From an uncultured Saprospiraceae bacterium (GTDB lineage: Bacteria; Bacteroidota; Bacteroidia; Chitinophagales; Saprospiraceae), in contig CALFBH010000048.1 in the NCBI GenBank assembly GCA_937951615.1, positions 1-45,824 on the forward strand: a stretch of 45,824 bases of DNA, in the 5' to 3' direction. Positions 35,948-45,179 of the stretch are shown piece after piece; position 1 is the first letter of the stretch, and the number at the start of each line of letters is the position of its first letter. Made by a program: the position numbers and the translations under genes. Under the pieces are notes generated by a model that searched no databases, was not told where the DNA came from, and was given only the letters and a program-made list of their open reading frames with translations.

Positions 35948-36571
35948 ATGCCTTATTATCCATTACATAATAAGATGATTGTATGGCAAATTTTGTCGTT
36001 GCTTATCTTTTGCTGTTTATTTAGTAGCTGTAAAAATGCAGTCTCTCCTGCTACCTATGCTCAATGGGTAGAAAATCCTAAAAACGGTTTGAAGAAATCT
36101 GCAACAGTAAACAACTACATATTTTCTCTGCAATACAAACCAGTGGAATACATGATAGCCATGCAGGAACGCACGCCAGAAATATCGCAGGAAAAATTGG
36201 AAGCCGGTAAAAATCGCATGGAAGACATGCAGTATTTCAATTTCAAGCTTTCCACAACATCAGGAGAGCCTGCCTTTACAAATAAAAAATTAGAATTTAA
36301 CGATAAATCACGCTATCTGATTTCGGAAATGCAGAAAGATATTTTCCTGCTAGAAGATGCGGATACCTTGTACTGCAAACTATTCCATTTTGAAAATGCT
36401 AATAGTTTCCTGCCTTATGATAATTGTGTACTTGCTTTTGATAAAAATGAAGAAAGTATAAAGAAGAACAAGACATTTTTGTATAAGGCAGACAAACTGG
36501 GCTTAGACTGGATTGAAATCACTATTAAAGCCGATGACATCGAACGTCTCCCAAAACTAAAAACCATTTAA
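35948..36571 (+). CDS. Small predicted lipoprotein, unknown family
   Basis: 207 aa from ATG 35948, five bases after the previous stop. An ATG at 35927 would overlap the preceding gene, and one at 35975 gives a shorter signal. The signal peptide ends in a lipobox, LFSSC, Cys28 from the chosen start. The mature part is a soluble alpha/beta protein with polar, charged composition (NNYIFSLQYKPVEYMIAMQ, LLEDADTLYCKLFHFEN) and no recognised domain. Its place inside the cluster of very large exported proteins suggests a membrane-bound accessory, chaperone or anchoring factor. That is inference from position only. Confidence 0.75.
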   Translation: MPYYPLHNKMIVWQILSLLIFCCLFSSCKNAVSPATYAQWVENPKNGLKKSATVNNYIFSLQYKPVEYMIAMQERTPEISQEKLEAGKNRMEDMQYFNFKLSTTSGEPAFTNKKLEFNDKSRYLISEMQKDIFLLEDADTLYCKLFHFENANSFLPYDNCVLAFDKNEESIKKNKTFLYKADKLGLDWIEITIKADDIERLPKLKTI

Positions 36572-36600
36572 GCTCTATTAACTTAAAAACTCGTGCAACT

Positions 36601-39600
36601 ATGATAACAAGAATTCGACGCAGCTTCTGGATAAAGGTTATTACTATGGTAATGATTCTTCAAATATTGCTGCCCTTATGTGTTCCGCCACAGGCGATGG
36701 CTATTACCGGTGGGCCGGGACAACCCGAATTCAGTAGCTTTACCCCTGTTTCTATTTCTAATATGGTAGACCCTTTTACTGGAGATTTCGCTTATAATAT
36801 CCCACTTATGGATGTAGGCGGCTATCCCGTAAATATCAGCTACAGTTCTGGTATAAACATGGAACAACAAGCTACGAATGTAGGTTTAGGATGGACTTTA
36901 AATGCAGGAGGTGTCATCACCAGAAGTATGAGAGGTATTCCGGATGATTTCAACGGAACGGATAAAATAGTCAGTAAAACTAATCTAAAACCCAATGTTA
37001 CAGTTGGAGCCAACTTGAAGTGGGGAGATGTTGAAATTATCGGTAAGCGAATCACTGGTGATATTGGGATTGGAGCATTTTATAATAATTATACGGGTAT
37101 TGGATTTGAAGCGAATATTGATCCTACCATCGGAATTGGCGATAAAAATGGTAGCTCGCTACTTCTCGGACTTGGGCTTTCTGCTAATTCTAAGGAAGGG
37201 ATTGGCGTTTCTCCAAAGGTTGGTCTGAAATATAAAATCGATGAAGATACTGACAAAGAAACCCGTGCATTTCAAAGCGGAAGTCTCACATTTACTGGTT
37301 ATAATTCAAGAGCAGGTTTAAAATCGCTTGGAATTGATTTTAGCTTCAAAACTACACAGGAAAGTTTTGATAAGACCAAAAAGAGTACGCTAGATGGCCG
37401 TGGCATGGGTTCCAGCATTCCTATAGGCTATAATACCTATGTACCGCAGGCAGGACAATCTATGCTCAGTAATTCAGTAGCAGTAGATATAGGTACAGGC
37501 TTGGAAGCATTTTGGATTAATGGCAAGCTTAAAGTTGGTGGGTATTTTAGCTCCCAAGTGGTAAAACTGCCAGTCAAAAGCAAGCCCGCTTACGGATTTT
37601 TATACGCAGATAAAGGGAGAAGCAATCCAGCAGCTTTACACGACTTCAATCGGGAAAAGGATGGAGCGTTTACTAAAAATACGCCAGCGCTTCCTATGAC
37701 ACAGATGACTTATGATATATACACAGCTTCTGGTCAGGGGGTGAGTGGTATGTTTCGTCCACACAGGGATTTTGCAACGGTATATGATCCGGTATCCGTG
37801 AGCAATTCATCAGGTAATTCTTTCGGAGGGGATTTGGGTGCTGGACAAATATTCAAAGGAGGAATAAACTTTACCAATACCTCGAACTACTCAAGAACTG
37901 GACCGTGGACGAGTGCTTCATCCAATGTCGCACCAAAATTTAAAAGTAAAGAAGATGTAGCCAATAATGCTTTATATGAGCCTTTCTACATGAAGAATGC
38001 CGGCGAATTTACGACTATAGATAATGATTATTTCAATAAAATACAAGGTACTGATCCCGTAAGAATAGACATTACAGAAGACGGTGAAGCATTGAACAAG
38101 TATAAAAAAAGAACTAGCAATGCTTCCATGAACGAAACCACCGTGCAGCCGATACCCGACAATACCAGAACAATAAGAGACAAAAGAAACCAGCCTATGA
38201 CGCTGCTTCCCGCTGCTCTGGCAGCATCGGGAGCATTAGATAAAGAAATGGCTTCTTACGAATTTACCAATCCAGCAACCGGAGCTTCCGCAATTACCTA
38301 CACACCTCGCTTTGGGCAGGAAGGCAGAAAAGAACATCATGTTTCTGAAATTACGGTAAGTCGCCCCGATGGTATGAGGTATATATTTGGCAGCCAAGCT
38401 TATAATTTCAAACAATTAGAAGTCAGTTTTAATACTGATGATACGCCAGATCTTGTTAATGGTTTTGTAGGCTATGCAAAAAATGATGACAACACCATAG
38501 GAAATAGAGTTTCTGGTACAGATCATTTTTTCAACAGCACGGAAATACCGCCTTATGCGACAGCTTACCAACTGACCACAGCCTTATCTACCGACTATGT
38601 GGACTTGGAAGGCGATGGTGTTACACCCGACGATTTAGGGAATTATACCAAGTTTAATCACTCGACGATATATGACATGAATAACCCTTATAAATGGCGT
38701 AACCCTTACCAGCAAAACATAGCAAATTTCAACGAGGGCTATAAAGCAAAGAGCGATGATAATAAGGGCAATTATATCTACGGCGAAAAGGAAATTAAAA
38801 TACTTCATTCCATTGAAACCAAAAACTACATCGCTGAATTTCATTATTCCGACCGAAAAGATGCCTATGATGTTATAGATGAAAATGGCGGACAGGGTAG
38901 CAATACCCTCAAGAAATTGGATAAAATTTCTTTATACACTCGCTGCGACAGGGAAGAGAATCTAGGAAATGCAGTGCCGCTAAAGACCGTTCATTTTGAA
39001 TATGATTACTCCTTATGTAAAAATTTGCCTTCCAATAATCAGTCACAGTCATTAACAGATAATGAACTCGCTAATCAGGGTGGAAAACTCACGCTAAAAA
39101 AAGTTTACTTCACTTATGAAGACTCTAAAAAAGGACAACTTAGTCCCTATCATTTTCATTATGGCGATGCCAATCATGACCTGACTACTGACACAAATTT
39201 AAATCCAGACTACGGCTTCAGAAGCAATGACAGATGGGGATGCTATAAACCGAATGATATGAGTTTCCCAAACACAGAAGAACCTTATGTCACTCAGGAT
39301 GCGTCAAGCACGAATGAATATGCTGCTGCCTGGTGCATGACAACCGTTCAGCTACCTTCGGGCGGACTCATAAAATTAGACCTTGAGTCCGACGACTATG
39401 CCTATGTACAGAATAAACGGGCAACGCAAATGTTAAAAGTCAAAGGTTTTTCCAAAGATTTGAATCCTGGTGGAAGTTATTCTTCGAGCCTATTCTCTGG
39501 CTCAGACAATAACCTCTACATGTATTTCGATGCTCCTGGCGTCGCCGATGAAGATGAATTCAGAGAACGCTACATCGGAACTGGAAGAGATGAAATCAAA

Positions 39601-41970
39601 GAATTATTTTTCAAATTCCTAATTGACGCCACAGGAGAAGGAGATTATGAATACATTCCTGGCTATGCCACGATAGAATCCTCAGGATGGGATACAGGCT
39701 CCCAAACAGGATGGGTGAAAATAAAATCGACAACACTCAAAGACAATGGAAAAGGTGCTGCAATACATCCTATCGCAAAAACGGCTATGCAGTATGTTCG
39801 TGTCAATCTTCCCGAATTTGTGCAGGGTAGAAATCCGGAAGATGACATAATTTTCCTCGATATCATATATGAACTTGTTGCCATAATGGATGATCTTATT
39901 ACCCTCGCAAAGGGTACTAACAGGGCTTTAAGGGACAAAGGAATAGGGAAAGTTGTCACTACGCAAAAATCTTTCATTCGCTTACAATCGCCCAACTATA
40001 AAAAACTGGGTGGTGGGCTAAGGGTCAGCAAAATAGTCATCAATGATAGCTGGGGCACGATGAGTGGCAATAGCAGCGGTGATTTTGATTATGGACAAAC
40101 TTACGAATACAGCAAGGTAGCTGATGACCCAGCCAGTACTATTCCTGTAGGAGAGTCGATAAGCAGTGGAGTCGCTGTTTACGAGCCTTTTATTGGCAAT
40201 GAAGAAAATCCACTCCGCCAGCCAGTCGCTTTTTCAGAAGATAGAAAAATGGCACCAGATAATCATTTCTATCAAGAAACCCCTTACGGTGAAATGTTTT
40301 TTCCTGGACCTACAGTCGGTTATAGCCAGGTAAAAGTCAGTAATCTATCCAGAGCCGGCGTTAGCCGGACAGCAACTGGACATGTCATCCATGAATTTTA
40401 TACGGCTAAGGATTTTCCAGTAAAAATTAGACAACCTAAACTGGATGTCAAACCCAAACGCCCCAGTTTTCTTAGAGGGCTTTTCAAACTCAATCTTAAA
40501 GATTACATGACAGCGAGTCAAAGTCATGTAATTGAGTTGAACGATATGCACGGAAAATCTAAAGCACAGTACGTATATGCAGAAGGCAATACCACCCCCA
40601 TATCCAGTGTCGAATATTTTTATAGACAAACTAATGGCAATTCATTAAATAATGACATTACCATAATTGGTAAGGATGGAAATGTAAGTACAGCAAAAGC
40701 TGGAATGGACATTGACATGGTCACGGACATGCGAGAAAGCAAAAATGAAACCTTCTCCGTCTTTATTTCTACCAACTTAGATGTTTCTCTCGTACCAATT
40801 CCGTTTTTACCCTTTCCATTGCCATTACCTTCTGCTTGGCCGAAAATCAGTTCCGAAGAAACTCGTTTTCGCTCCATTGCAAATACCAAGGTCATTACCC
40901 GCTATGGCATTATGGAAAAATCAGTCGCACAGGACTTAGGCTCTTATGTCAGTTCTGAAAATTTGGCTTGGGATAAAGAAACAGGGCAAGTCCTGCTCAC
41001 ACGCACACAAAATGACTTTGAAGACCCGGTCTATGCCTTTAGCTATCCCGCACATTGGGGCTACGATGGCATGGGACAGGCTTATAAGAATGTAGCCGCA
41101 ACGATTGACCCCGGCACGGTAAGCAATCTGGCTGAATACTTTGTACCTGGCGATGAAGTACTCCTGATAAATGATGAGATAAAAGCCTGGGTAAGCGAAG
41201 TCACCCCAGGTAGTATAAGCCTACTGGACATAGATGGCAATTCCGTCCAGTCATCACAACCCCTGCTCATACTTAGGTCGGGTAGAAGAAACCAGCAAAG
41301 TACGCCGATAGGGTCGATCACTACTTTGCAGAATCCTATTCAGGGCAGCCAGTTGGCATTTGATGAAGTAATCAATGCAGGAGCCATAGAATACAAGGAT
41401 GCCTGGACAGACTTTTGCGAATGCGATTCTCTGCTATCCAGTACCAATCCTTATGTGAATGCGCAAAAAGGCAATTACCGACTTTTTCGTTCTTATGCTT
41501 TTCTGACGGAACGAACACAGTCGGATAAAAATCGGAATACCAATATTCGAAAAGACGGTGTTTTTGAAGAATTTGATCCCTTTTGGCAGCCCAATAGCCA
41601 GCAAGATTGGAGTATCAACACAGGACAGTGGACATTTGCTTCTGAAGTCACTCTAGTTAGCCCTTATGGTTTTGAATTGGAAAATAAAGATGCCCTCGGA
41701 CGTTATTCGGCAGCAGATTATAGATACAATAATACCTTACCTATTGCTGTTGCTTCCAATTCCCGTTACAAAGAAATGGCTTCTGATAATTTTGAAGACT
41801 ATGATTGCGAAGCTTGTCCCGACGACCATTTTAGTTTCAAAGAAAGCAGTCCGAATATCACAGCAACAGAAGCACATACGGGCAGGCGAAGTATAATGGT
41901 GGGGCCGGGAGCAACTGTGGAAGTGGAAAAGATTATTAATGCTTGTGAGGATGTAGAAGAAACGCAATAA
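36601..41970 (+). CDS. Very large secreted protein with SpvB/TcdB-like (Rhs-type) N-terminus
   Basis: 1789 aa with a signal peptide (PPQAMA-ITGG). Residues about 42-120 carry the block typical of SpvB/TcdB-like and Bacteroidota Rhs-type proteins: PVSISNMVDPFTGDFAYNIPL, GGYPVNISYSSGINMEQQA and VGLGWTLNAGGVITRSMRG. The middle (about 130-1450) is beta-rich with no classic YD-repeat array. Near the C-terminus ENKDALGRYSAADYRYNN and TEAHTGRRSIMVGPG match, from memory, the region that in related proteins is followed directly by a GKKYVVSAWVKE-type domain. Here the protein stops at NACEDVEETQ, and that domain is found in the next gene, 16 bases on. It may form the shell or scaffold part of a Tc/Rhs-like secreted assembly; a toxin activity is not visible. 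Confidence 0.85.
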   Translation: MITRIRRSFWIKVITMVMILQILLPLCVPPQAMAITGGPGQPEFSSFTPVSISNMVDPFTGDFAYNIPLMDVGGYPVNISYSSGINMEQQATNVGLGWTLNAGGVITRSMRGIPDDFNGTDKIVSKTNLKPNVTVGANLKWGDVEIIGKRITGDIGIGAFYNNYTGIGFEANIDPTIGIGDKNGSSLLLGLGLSANSKEGIGVSPKVGLKYKIDEDTDKETRAFQSGSLTFTGYNSRAGLKSLGIDFSFKTTQESFDKTKKSTLDGRGMGSSIPIGYNTYVPQAGQSMLSNSVAVDIGTGLEAFWINGKLKVGGYFSSQVVKLPVKSKPAYGFLYADKGRSNPAALHDFNREKDGAFTKNTPALPMTQMTYDIYTASGQGVSGMFRPHRDFATVYDPVSVSNSSGNSFGGDLGAGQIFKGGINFTNTSNYSRTGPWTSASSNVAPKFKSKEDVANNALYEPFYMKNAGEFTTIDNDYFNKIQGTDPVRIDITEDGEALNKYKKRTSNASMNETTVQPIPDNTRTIRDKRNQPMTLLPAALAASGALDKEMASYEFTNPATGASAITYTPRFGQEGRKEHHVSEITVSRPDGMRYIFGSQAYNFKQLEVSFNTDDTPDLVNGFVGYAKNDDNTIGNRVSGTDHFFNSTEIPPYATAYQLTTALSTDYVDLEGDGVTPDDLGNYTKFNHSTIYDMNNPYKWRNPYQQNIANFNEGYKAKSDDNKGNYIYGEKEIKILHSIETKNYIAEFHYSDRKDAYDVIDENGGQGSNTLKKLDKISLYTRCDREENLGNAVPLKTVHFEYDYSLCKNLPSNNQSQSLTDNELANQGGKLTLKKVYFTYEDSKKGQLSPYHFHYGDANHDLTTDTNLNPDYGFRSNDRWGCYKPNDMSFPNTEEPYVTQDASSTNEYAAAWCMTTVQLPSGGLIKLDLESDDYAYVQNKRATQMLKVKGFSKDLNPGGSYSSSLFSGSDNNLYMYFDAPGVADEDEFRERYIGTGRDEIKELFFKFLIDATGEGDYEYIPGYATIESSGWDTGSQTGWVKIKSTTLKDNGKGAAIHPIAKTAMQYVRVNLPEFVQGRNPEDDIIFLDIIYELVAIMDDLITLAKGTNRALRDKGIGKVVTTQKSFIRLQSPNYKKLGGGLRVSKIVINDSWGTMSGNSSGDFDYGQTYEYSKVADDPASTIPVGESISSGVAVYEPFIGNEENPLRQPVAFSEDRKMAPDNHFYQETPYGEMFFPGPTVGYSQVKVSNLSRAGVSRTATGHVIHEFYTAKDFPVKIRQPKLDVKPKRPSFLRGLFKLNLKDYMTASQSHVIELNDMHGKSKAQYVYAEGNTTPISSVEYFYRQTNGNSLNNDITIIGKDGNVSTAKAGMDIDMVTDMRESKNETFSVFISTNLDVSLVPIPFLPFPLPLPSAWPKISSEETRFRSIANTKVITRYGIMEKSVAQDLGSYVSSENLAWDKETGQVLLTRTQNDFEDPVYAFSYPAHWGYDGMGQAYKNVAATIDPGTVSNLAEYFVPGDEVLLINDEIKAWVSEVTPGSISLLDIDGNSVQSSQPLLILRSGRRNQQSTPIGSITTLQNPIQGSQLAFDEVINAGAIEYKDAWTDFCECDSLLSSTNPYVNAQKGNYRLFRSYAFLTERTQSDKNRNTNIRKDGVFEEFDPFWQPNSQQDWSINTGQWTFASEVTLVSPYGFELENKDALGRYSAADYRYNNTLPIAVASNSRYKEMASDNFEDYDCEACPDDHFSFKESSPNITATEAHTGRRSIMVGPGATVEVEKIINACEDVEETQ

Positions 41971-41986
41971 TTAGCAATTTAAAAAG

Positions 41987-44296
41987 ATGATACAAATGTC
42001 AACGTATAATAAAAATATTTTCAAAACATTATTGCTTCTATTCATTTTGACAATAGTAGGTTTCGACAGCTATGCTCAAACCTATAAAACCGTCACATAC
42101 AACGATACAACTATTGTTTTCAATGTTGAGGAAATAGCGAATGAATTGACGACAAATACAGACTTGTCTCCAGAGGAAATACCAGCGGTATTAAACAATG
42201 AATACTTTTGGTATAGTTTATTTCCACCATCTAAATTGCCGGTTATTCCTACTGCTGGTTTGCGATCAGTAATGATTGATACCACCTGCCTTGGATTTGA
42301 TGACTTAACACACGGTGCTGCTCCCACCTATGAGATTACGGATGGCTCTCCTTGGACGCCATTTTATGCCTGTAATAATGGAGGATACCCACTAACATTT
42401 AATGGTATTAACTGGGGAACTGATAATGATTGCCAAAGCTACAGTTCTAATAATGCTTTTTCGGTCGTTTACAGCGACCCGAATGTGTATGATTCTGGTG
42501 TAACGAAAAATGGTATCCCTATAATTCAACTTGATGCTCCGAGTGGTAAATCTCAATTTATCAGAATTGGAGATAGATCAGGAGGCAGACATGGACATAG
42601 GATAGTCGGTAATTTTACCGTAAATGCAGCCACTCCTATATTGAAATACAACTTTGCGATTGCTATGCAAGATGTAGGGGGCGGCCACGGCGGGGATGTT
42701 CTTGGCAATACGGGAAAACCATACTTCACCATTCGAATCAGTGATCAGCAAGGTGACGAAATACCCTGCAGTGCCTATTCTGTAGTCGGAGTAGCCTCAA
42801 ATAATTCAGAATTAGACTCGGATAATATACTAGTAAATAATAGTGGCGGTTTTTTAATTAATTGGAAAACTAATTCGGTTGACTTAACTGATTACATAGG
42901 CCAACAGGTCGAGATTGATATATCTGTTGTCGAGTGTGACGCAGCAGGGCATACAGCATGGGCCTATCTGGATATGAGTTGTGAAGAAAGTGCTATTGAA
43001 ATCGTGATTGATGGTAATTGCCTTCAGCAAAATTTCTCTACGTTTTACACTGGAAATTATGCAGATGAGGTTTACTTATGGGATTTTGGAGATGGAAATA
43101 CCTCCACAGACCCTAATCCAACCCATGCCTATGCTAATCCGGGAACTTATATAATCAGCCTGGACTTGGACTATACTAATTTACCAAATGGCAATGATAC
43201 TGGAACACAAGAAGAGTGTAATTTCCAAGATTCCATAATATTGGTCGTGACAGATGATTGCTGTGCGGAATGTCAGCCTCCCGTATTTGATGCGCCTCCA
43301 GCCGATGAATCAGTTAATTGTACAAATGGATTACCTCCGATGTATGATCTAGAATGGACTAGTAACTGTACCGGAACAGGAACAGTTGCTGGTGTCGAGA
43401 CCTATGCTTTTCAGGAAGGCTGCGTACACGTAATAGAAAGAGTATGGGAATACACTGACGTTTGTGGCAATACAATCACAGCCACTCAGGCAATTACTAT
43501 AACTGACAATACTGCTGCGCAATTCAATGTACCTGTAGATGCGACCTATGATTGTCTTAGTGAAGTACCTCCAATGCAAGATATTATTTACACAAATGAC
43601 TGTACAGGACAAACATCAGTTATCCCTGGCGTAGAAACGAACGATGGTAATGAATGCCCAATGGTCATTACAAGGGAATGGAACTACAGCGACAATCAAT
43701 GTCCAGCTAACAGCGAAGCCATAAGCCAAACTATTACGGTATCCTTTTCCCAATATCAATGTGAAAATGGAATAGAGTCAGATACTTGTATTTCTCTTCC
43801 GCCAATCTGCACCGAATGTGAAAGCAGCTTTGCGCCCATGCCGGGCAAAAAATATGTTGTTAGTGCCTGGGTAAAAGAAAGCAATTCGATGGGCGTATCA
43901 ACTTATGAAAACGCCAACATTACACTATACTTTGAAGGGCTTGGATCTACATTAGGACCATTTTTCGCCAAAGGAGCTATCATAGACGGCTGGCAGCGAA
44001 TAGAAGAAGAATTTACCGTTCCCTCAGGTGCAGTGAAAATAAAAGTCCAGCTAAACAATGCAGACAATAGCAAGAATGCCTTTTTTGATGACATCCGAAT
44101 ACATCCCTTTGATGCCAATATGAAATCCTTCGTTTACGATCCGGTAACACTTCGGCTATCTGCCGAACTAGACGAGCGAAATTATGCTACTTTCTATGAA
44201 TATGATGAAGAAGGCGCACTGATTCGTGTGAAAAAAGAAACTTCCAGAGGTGTTATGACGATTCAGGAAGCCAGAAACGCTGTACGTAAGCAATGA
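41987..44296 (+). CDS. Secreted protein: jelly-roll module, PKD, HYR-like units and Rhs-type C-terminal domain
   Basis: 769 aa with a signal peptide (GFDSYAQ-TYK; Met4 is an alternative start). Residues about 85-330 hold a jelly-roll-like module similar to residues 100-314 of the giant protein (KPYFTIRISDQQG beside KPYFSVQIIDP; ending AWAYLDMSC beside GYAYVDNICLGC). A PKD domain follows (YLWDFGDGNTSTDPNP, about 363-410), then two Cys-rich HYR-like units (about 425-590). The last about 170 residues, from GKKYVVSAWVKE through FDDIRIHPFDANMKSFVYDP to NYATFYEYDEEGALIRV, are the YD-like end normally carried by one-piece Rhs-type proteins. So this looks like a rearranged C-terminal half with its own export signal. 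Its stop overlaps a possible ATG (ATGA) of the next gene. Confidence 0.85.
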   Translation: MIQMSTYNKNIFKTLLLLFILTIVGFDSYAQTYKTVTYNDTTIVFNVEEIANELTTNTDLSPEEIPAVLNNEYFWYSLFPPSKLPVIPTAGLRSVMIDTTCLGFDDLTHGAAPTYEITDGSPWTPFYACNNGGYPLTFNGINWGTDNDCQSYSSNNAFSVVYSDPNVYDSGVTKNGIPIIQLDAPSGKSQFIRIGDRSGGRHGHRIVGNFTVNAATPILKYNFAIAMQDVGGGHGGDVLGNTGKPYFTIRISDQQGDEIPCSAYSVVGVASNNSELDSDNILVNNSGGFLINWKTNSVDLTDYIGQQVEIDISVVECDAAGHTAWAYLDMSCEESAIEIVIDGNCLQQNFSTFYTGNYADEVYLWDFGDGNTSTDPNPTHAYANPGTYIISLDLDYTNLPNGNDTGTQEECNFQDSIILVVTDDCCAECQPPVFDAPPADESVNCTNGLPPMYDLEWTSNCTGTGTVAGVETYAFQEGCVHVIERVWEYTDVCGNTITATQAITITDNTAAQFNVPVDATYDCLSEVPPMQDIIYTNDCTGQTSVIPGVETNDGNECPMVITREWNYSDNQCPANSEAISQTITVSFSQYQCENGIESDTCISLPPICTECESSFAPMPGKKYVVSAWVKESNSMGVSTYENANITLYFEGLGSTLGPFFAKGAIIDGWQRIEEEFTVPSGAVKIKVQLNNADNSKNAFFDDIRIHPFDANMKSFVYDPVTLRLSAELDERNYATFYEYDEEGALIRVKKETSRGVMTIQEARNAVRKQ

Positions 44297-44376
44297 AACA
44301 AATCAGAACTATGGACAAAATATCATTTAATACAGGTTCCAAACAACTTGCAAAGTTCAAAAAAGAAAAAATAAGC

Positions 44377-45168
44377 ATGGAGCGCATTTATCCCTTTGGA
44401 ATTTGGAATTTTTCTCTTTTGATTTTGCTACTTGTCAGCACATTCAGTCTTCAGGCACAAGACTATAAGGAAGATTTTGAAAAAGCCGCAGCCATTTTTC
44501 AGGAAGAAGTATATGAGTTGAAAATGGAATACCTGTTTTTCCCATCTTATACTGCTACAGAGGCTATAGAAAGAGAAACCATACACATGCAAAAAGAAGG
44601 AGAGCGTTTCCGCTTGAATCAGTTCGGACTGGAAGTTATTTATGATGAAAAATACATTTTACTCATTGATGCAGAAAGCAGAATCATTGCTATTGACAAA
44701 AAAAGAGATACTCCCAACGCTACAAAAACTGATAATACGGCAGCTTTAGAGGCACTTGAAGGTGTAGTTGGAAAATTAGCCGTAAAAATGGGCTGGGATA
44801 CGTTGAATACAGAGCCGGTGTATCAGACTTCTGCCGGAGAAGTGAAAAATGGAGAAAAAAGTTATAGCTACACCTATGATTACGGAGTATATGAAAAATT
44901 CGTACTGTACATAGATGCCAAAACTGGTCTTGCGAGCAAACAGGTACTATATTACAGAGAACCCATCGAAATCGAAGAAGACCGGTTTTCCAAAGTCCGG
45001 GTAGAGATTAATTTCTTAAAACAAAAAGTCAATCCGGTTTTCGATGAGGACACATTTAATGTTGTCAATTATCTGACCATCCAAAGTGACGGCACAGCCC
45101 AGGCGCTTGGAAAATATCGTGATTTTGTCTTGATTAATCACCTTGAACAAAACGCTTACAAGTACTAA
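44377..45168 (+). CDS. Small exported protein, possibly LolA-like fold
   Basis: 263 aa from ATG 44377, chosen because it gives a clean signal peptide (STFSLQAQ-DYKE). An earlier ATG at 44293 overlaps the previous stop as ATGA and would add 28 mostly basic residues, so coupled translation from there is possible. The mature part has alternating strands (VYELKMEYLFFPSY, GERFRLNQFGLEVIYDEKYILLIDAESRII) that resemble LolA/LolB-type half-barrel proteins, and a second part with FVLYIDAKTGLASKQVLYYRE. I do not recognise a named family. By position it could help move or anchor the large secreted neighbours. Confidence 0.72.
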   Translation: MERIYPFGIWNFSLLILLLVSTFSLQAQDYKEDFEKAAAIFQEEVYELKMEYLFFPSYTATEAIERETIHMQKEGERFRLNQFGLEVIYDEKYILLIDAESRIIAIDKKRDTPNATKTDNTAALEALEGVVGKLAVKMGWDTLNTEPVYQTSAGEVKNGEKSYSYTYDYGVYEKFVLYIDAKTGLASKQVLYYREPIEIEEDRFSKVRVEINFLKQKVNPVFDEDTFNVVNYLTIQSDGTAQALGKYRDFVLINHLEQNAYKY

Positions 45169-45179
45169 AAAAAGAGACC

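Noticed and set aside
41940-42000. Frameshift between the 1789-aa and 769-aa genes
   Set aside because: The first gene ends with a stop and the second starts with a proper signal peptide and several hundred residues of unrelated domains before the shared C-terminal part, so a simple frameshift cannot explain the split.
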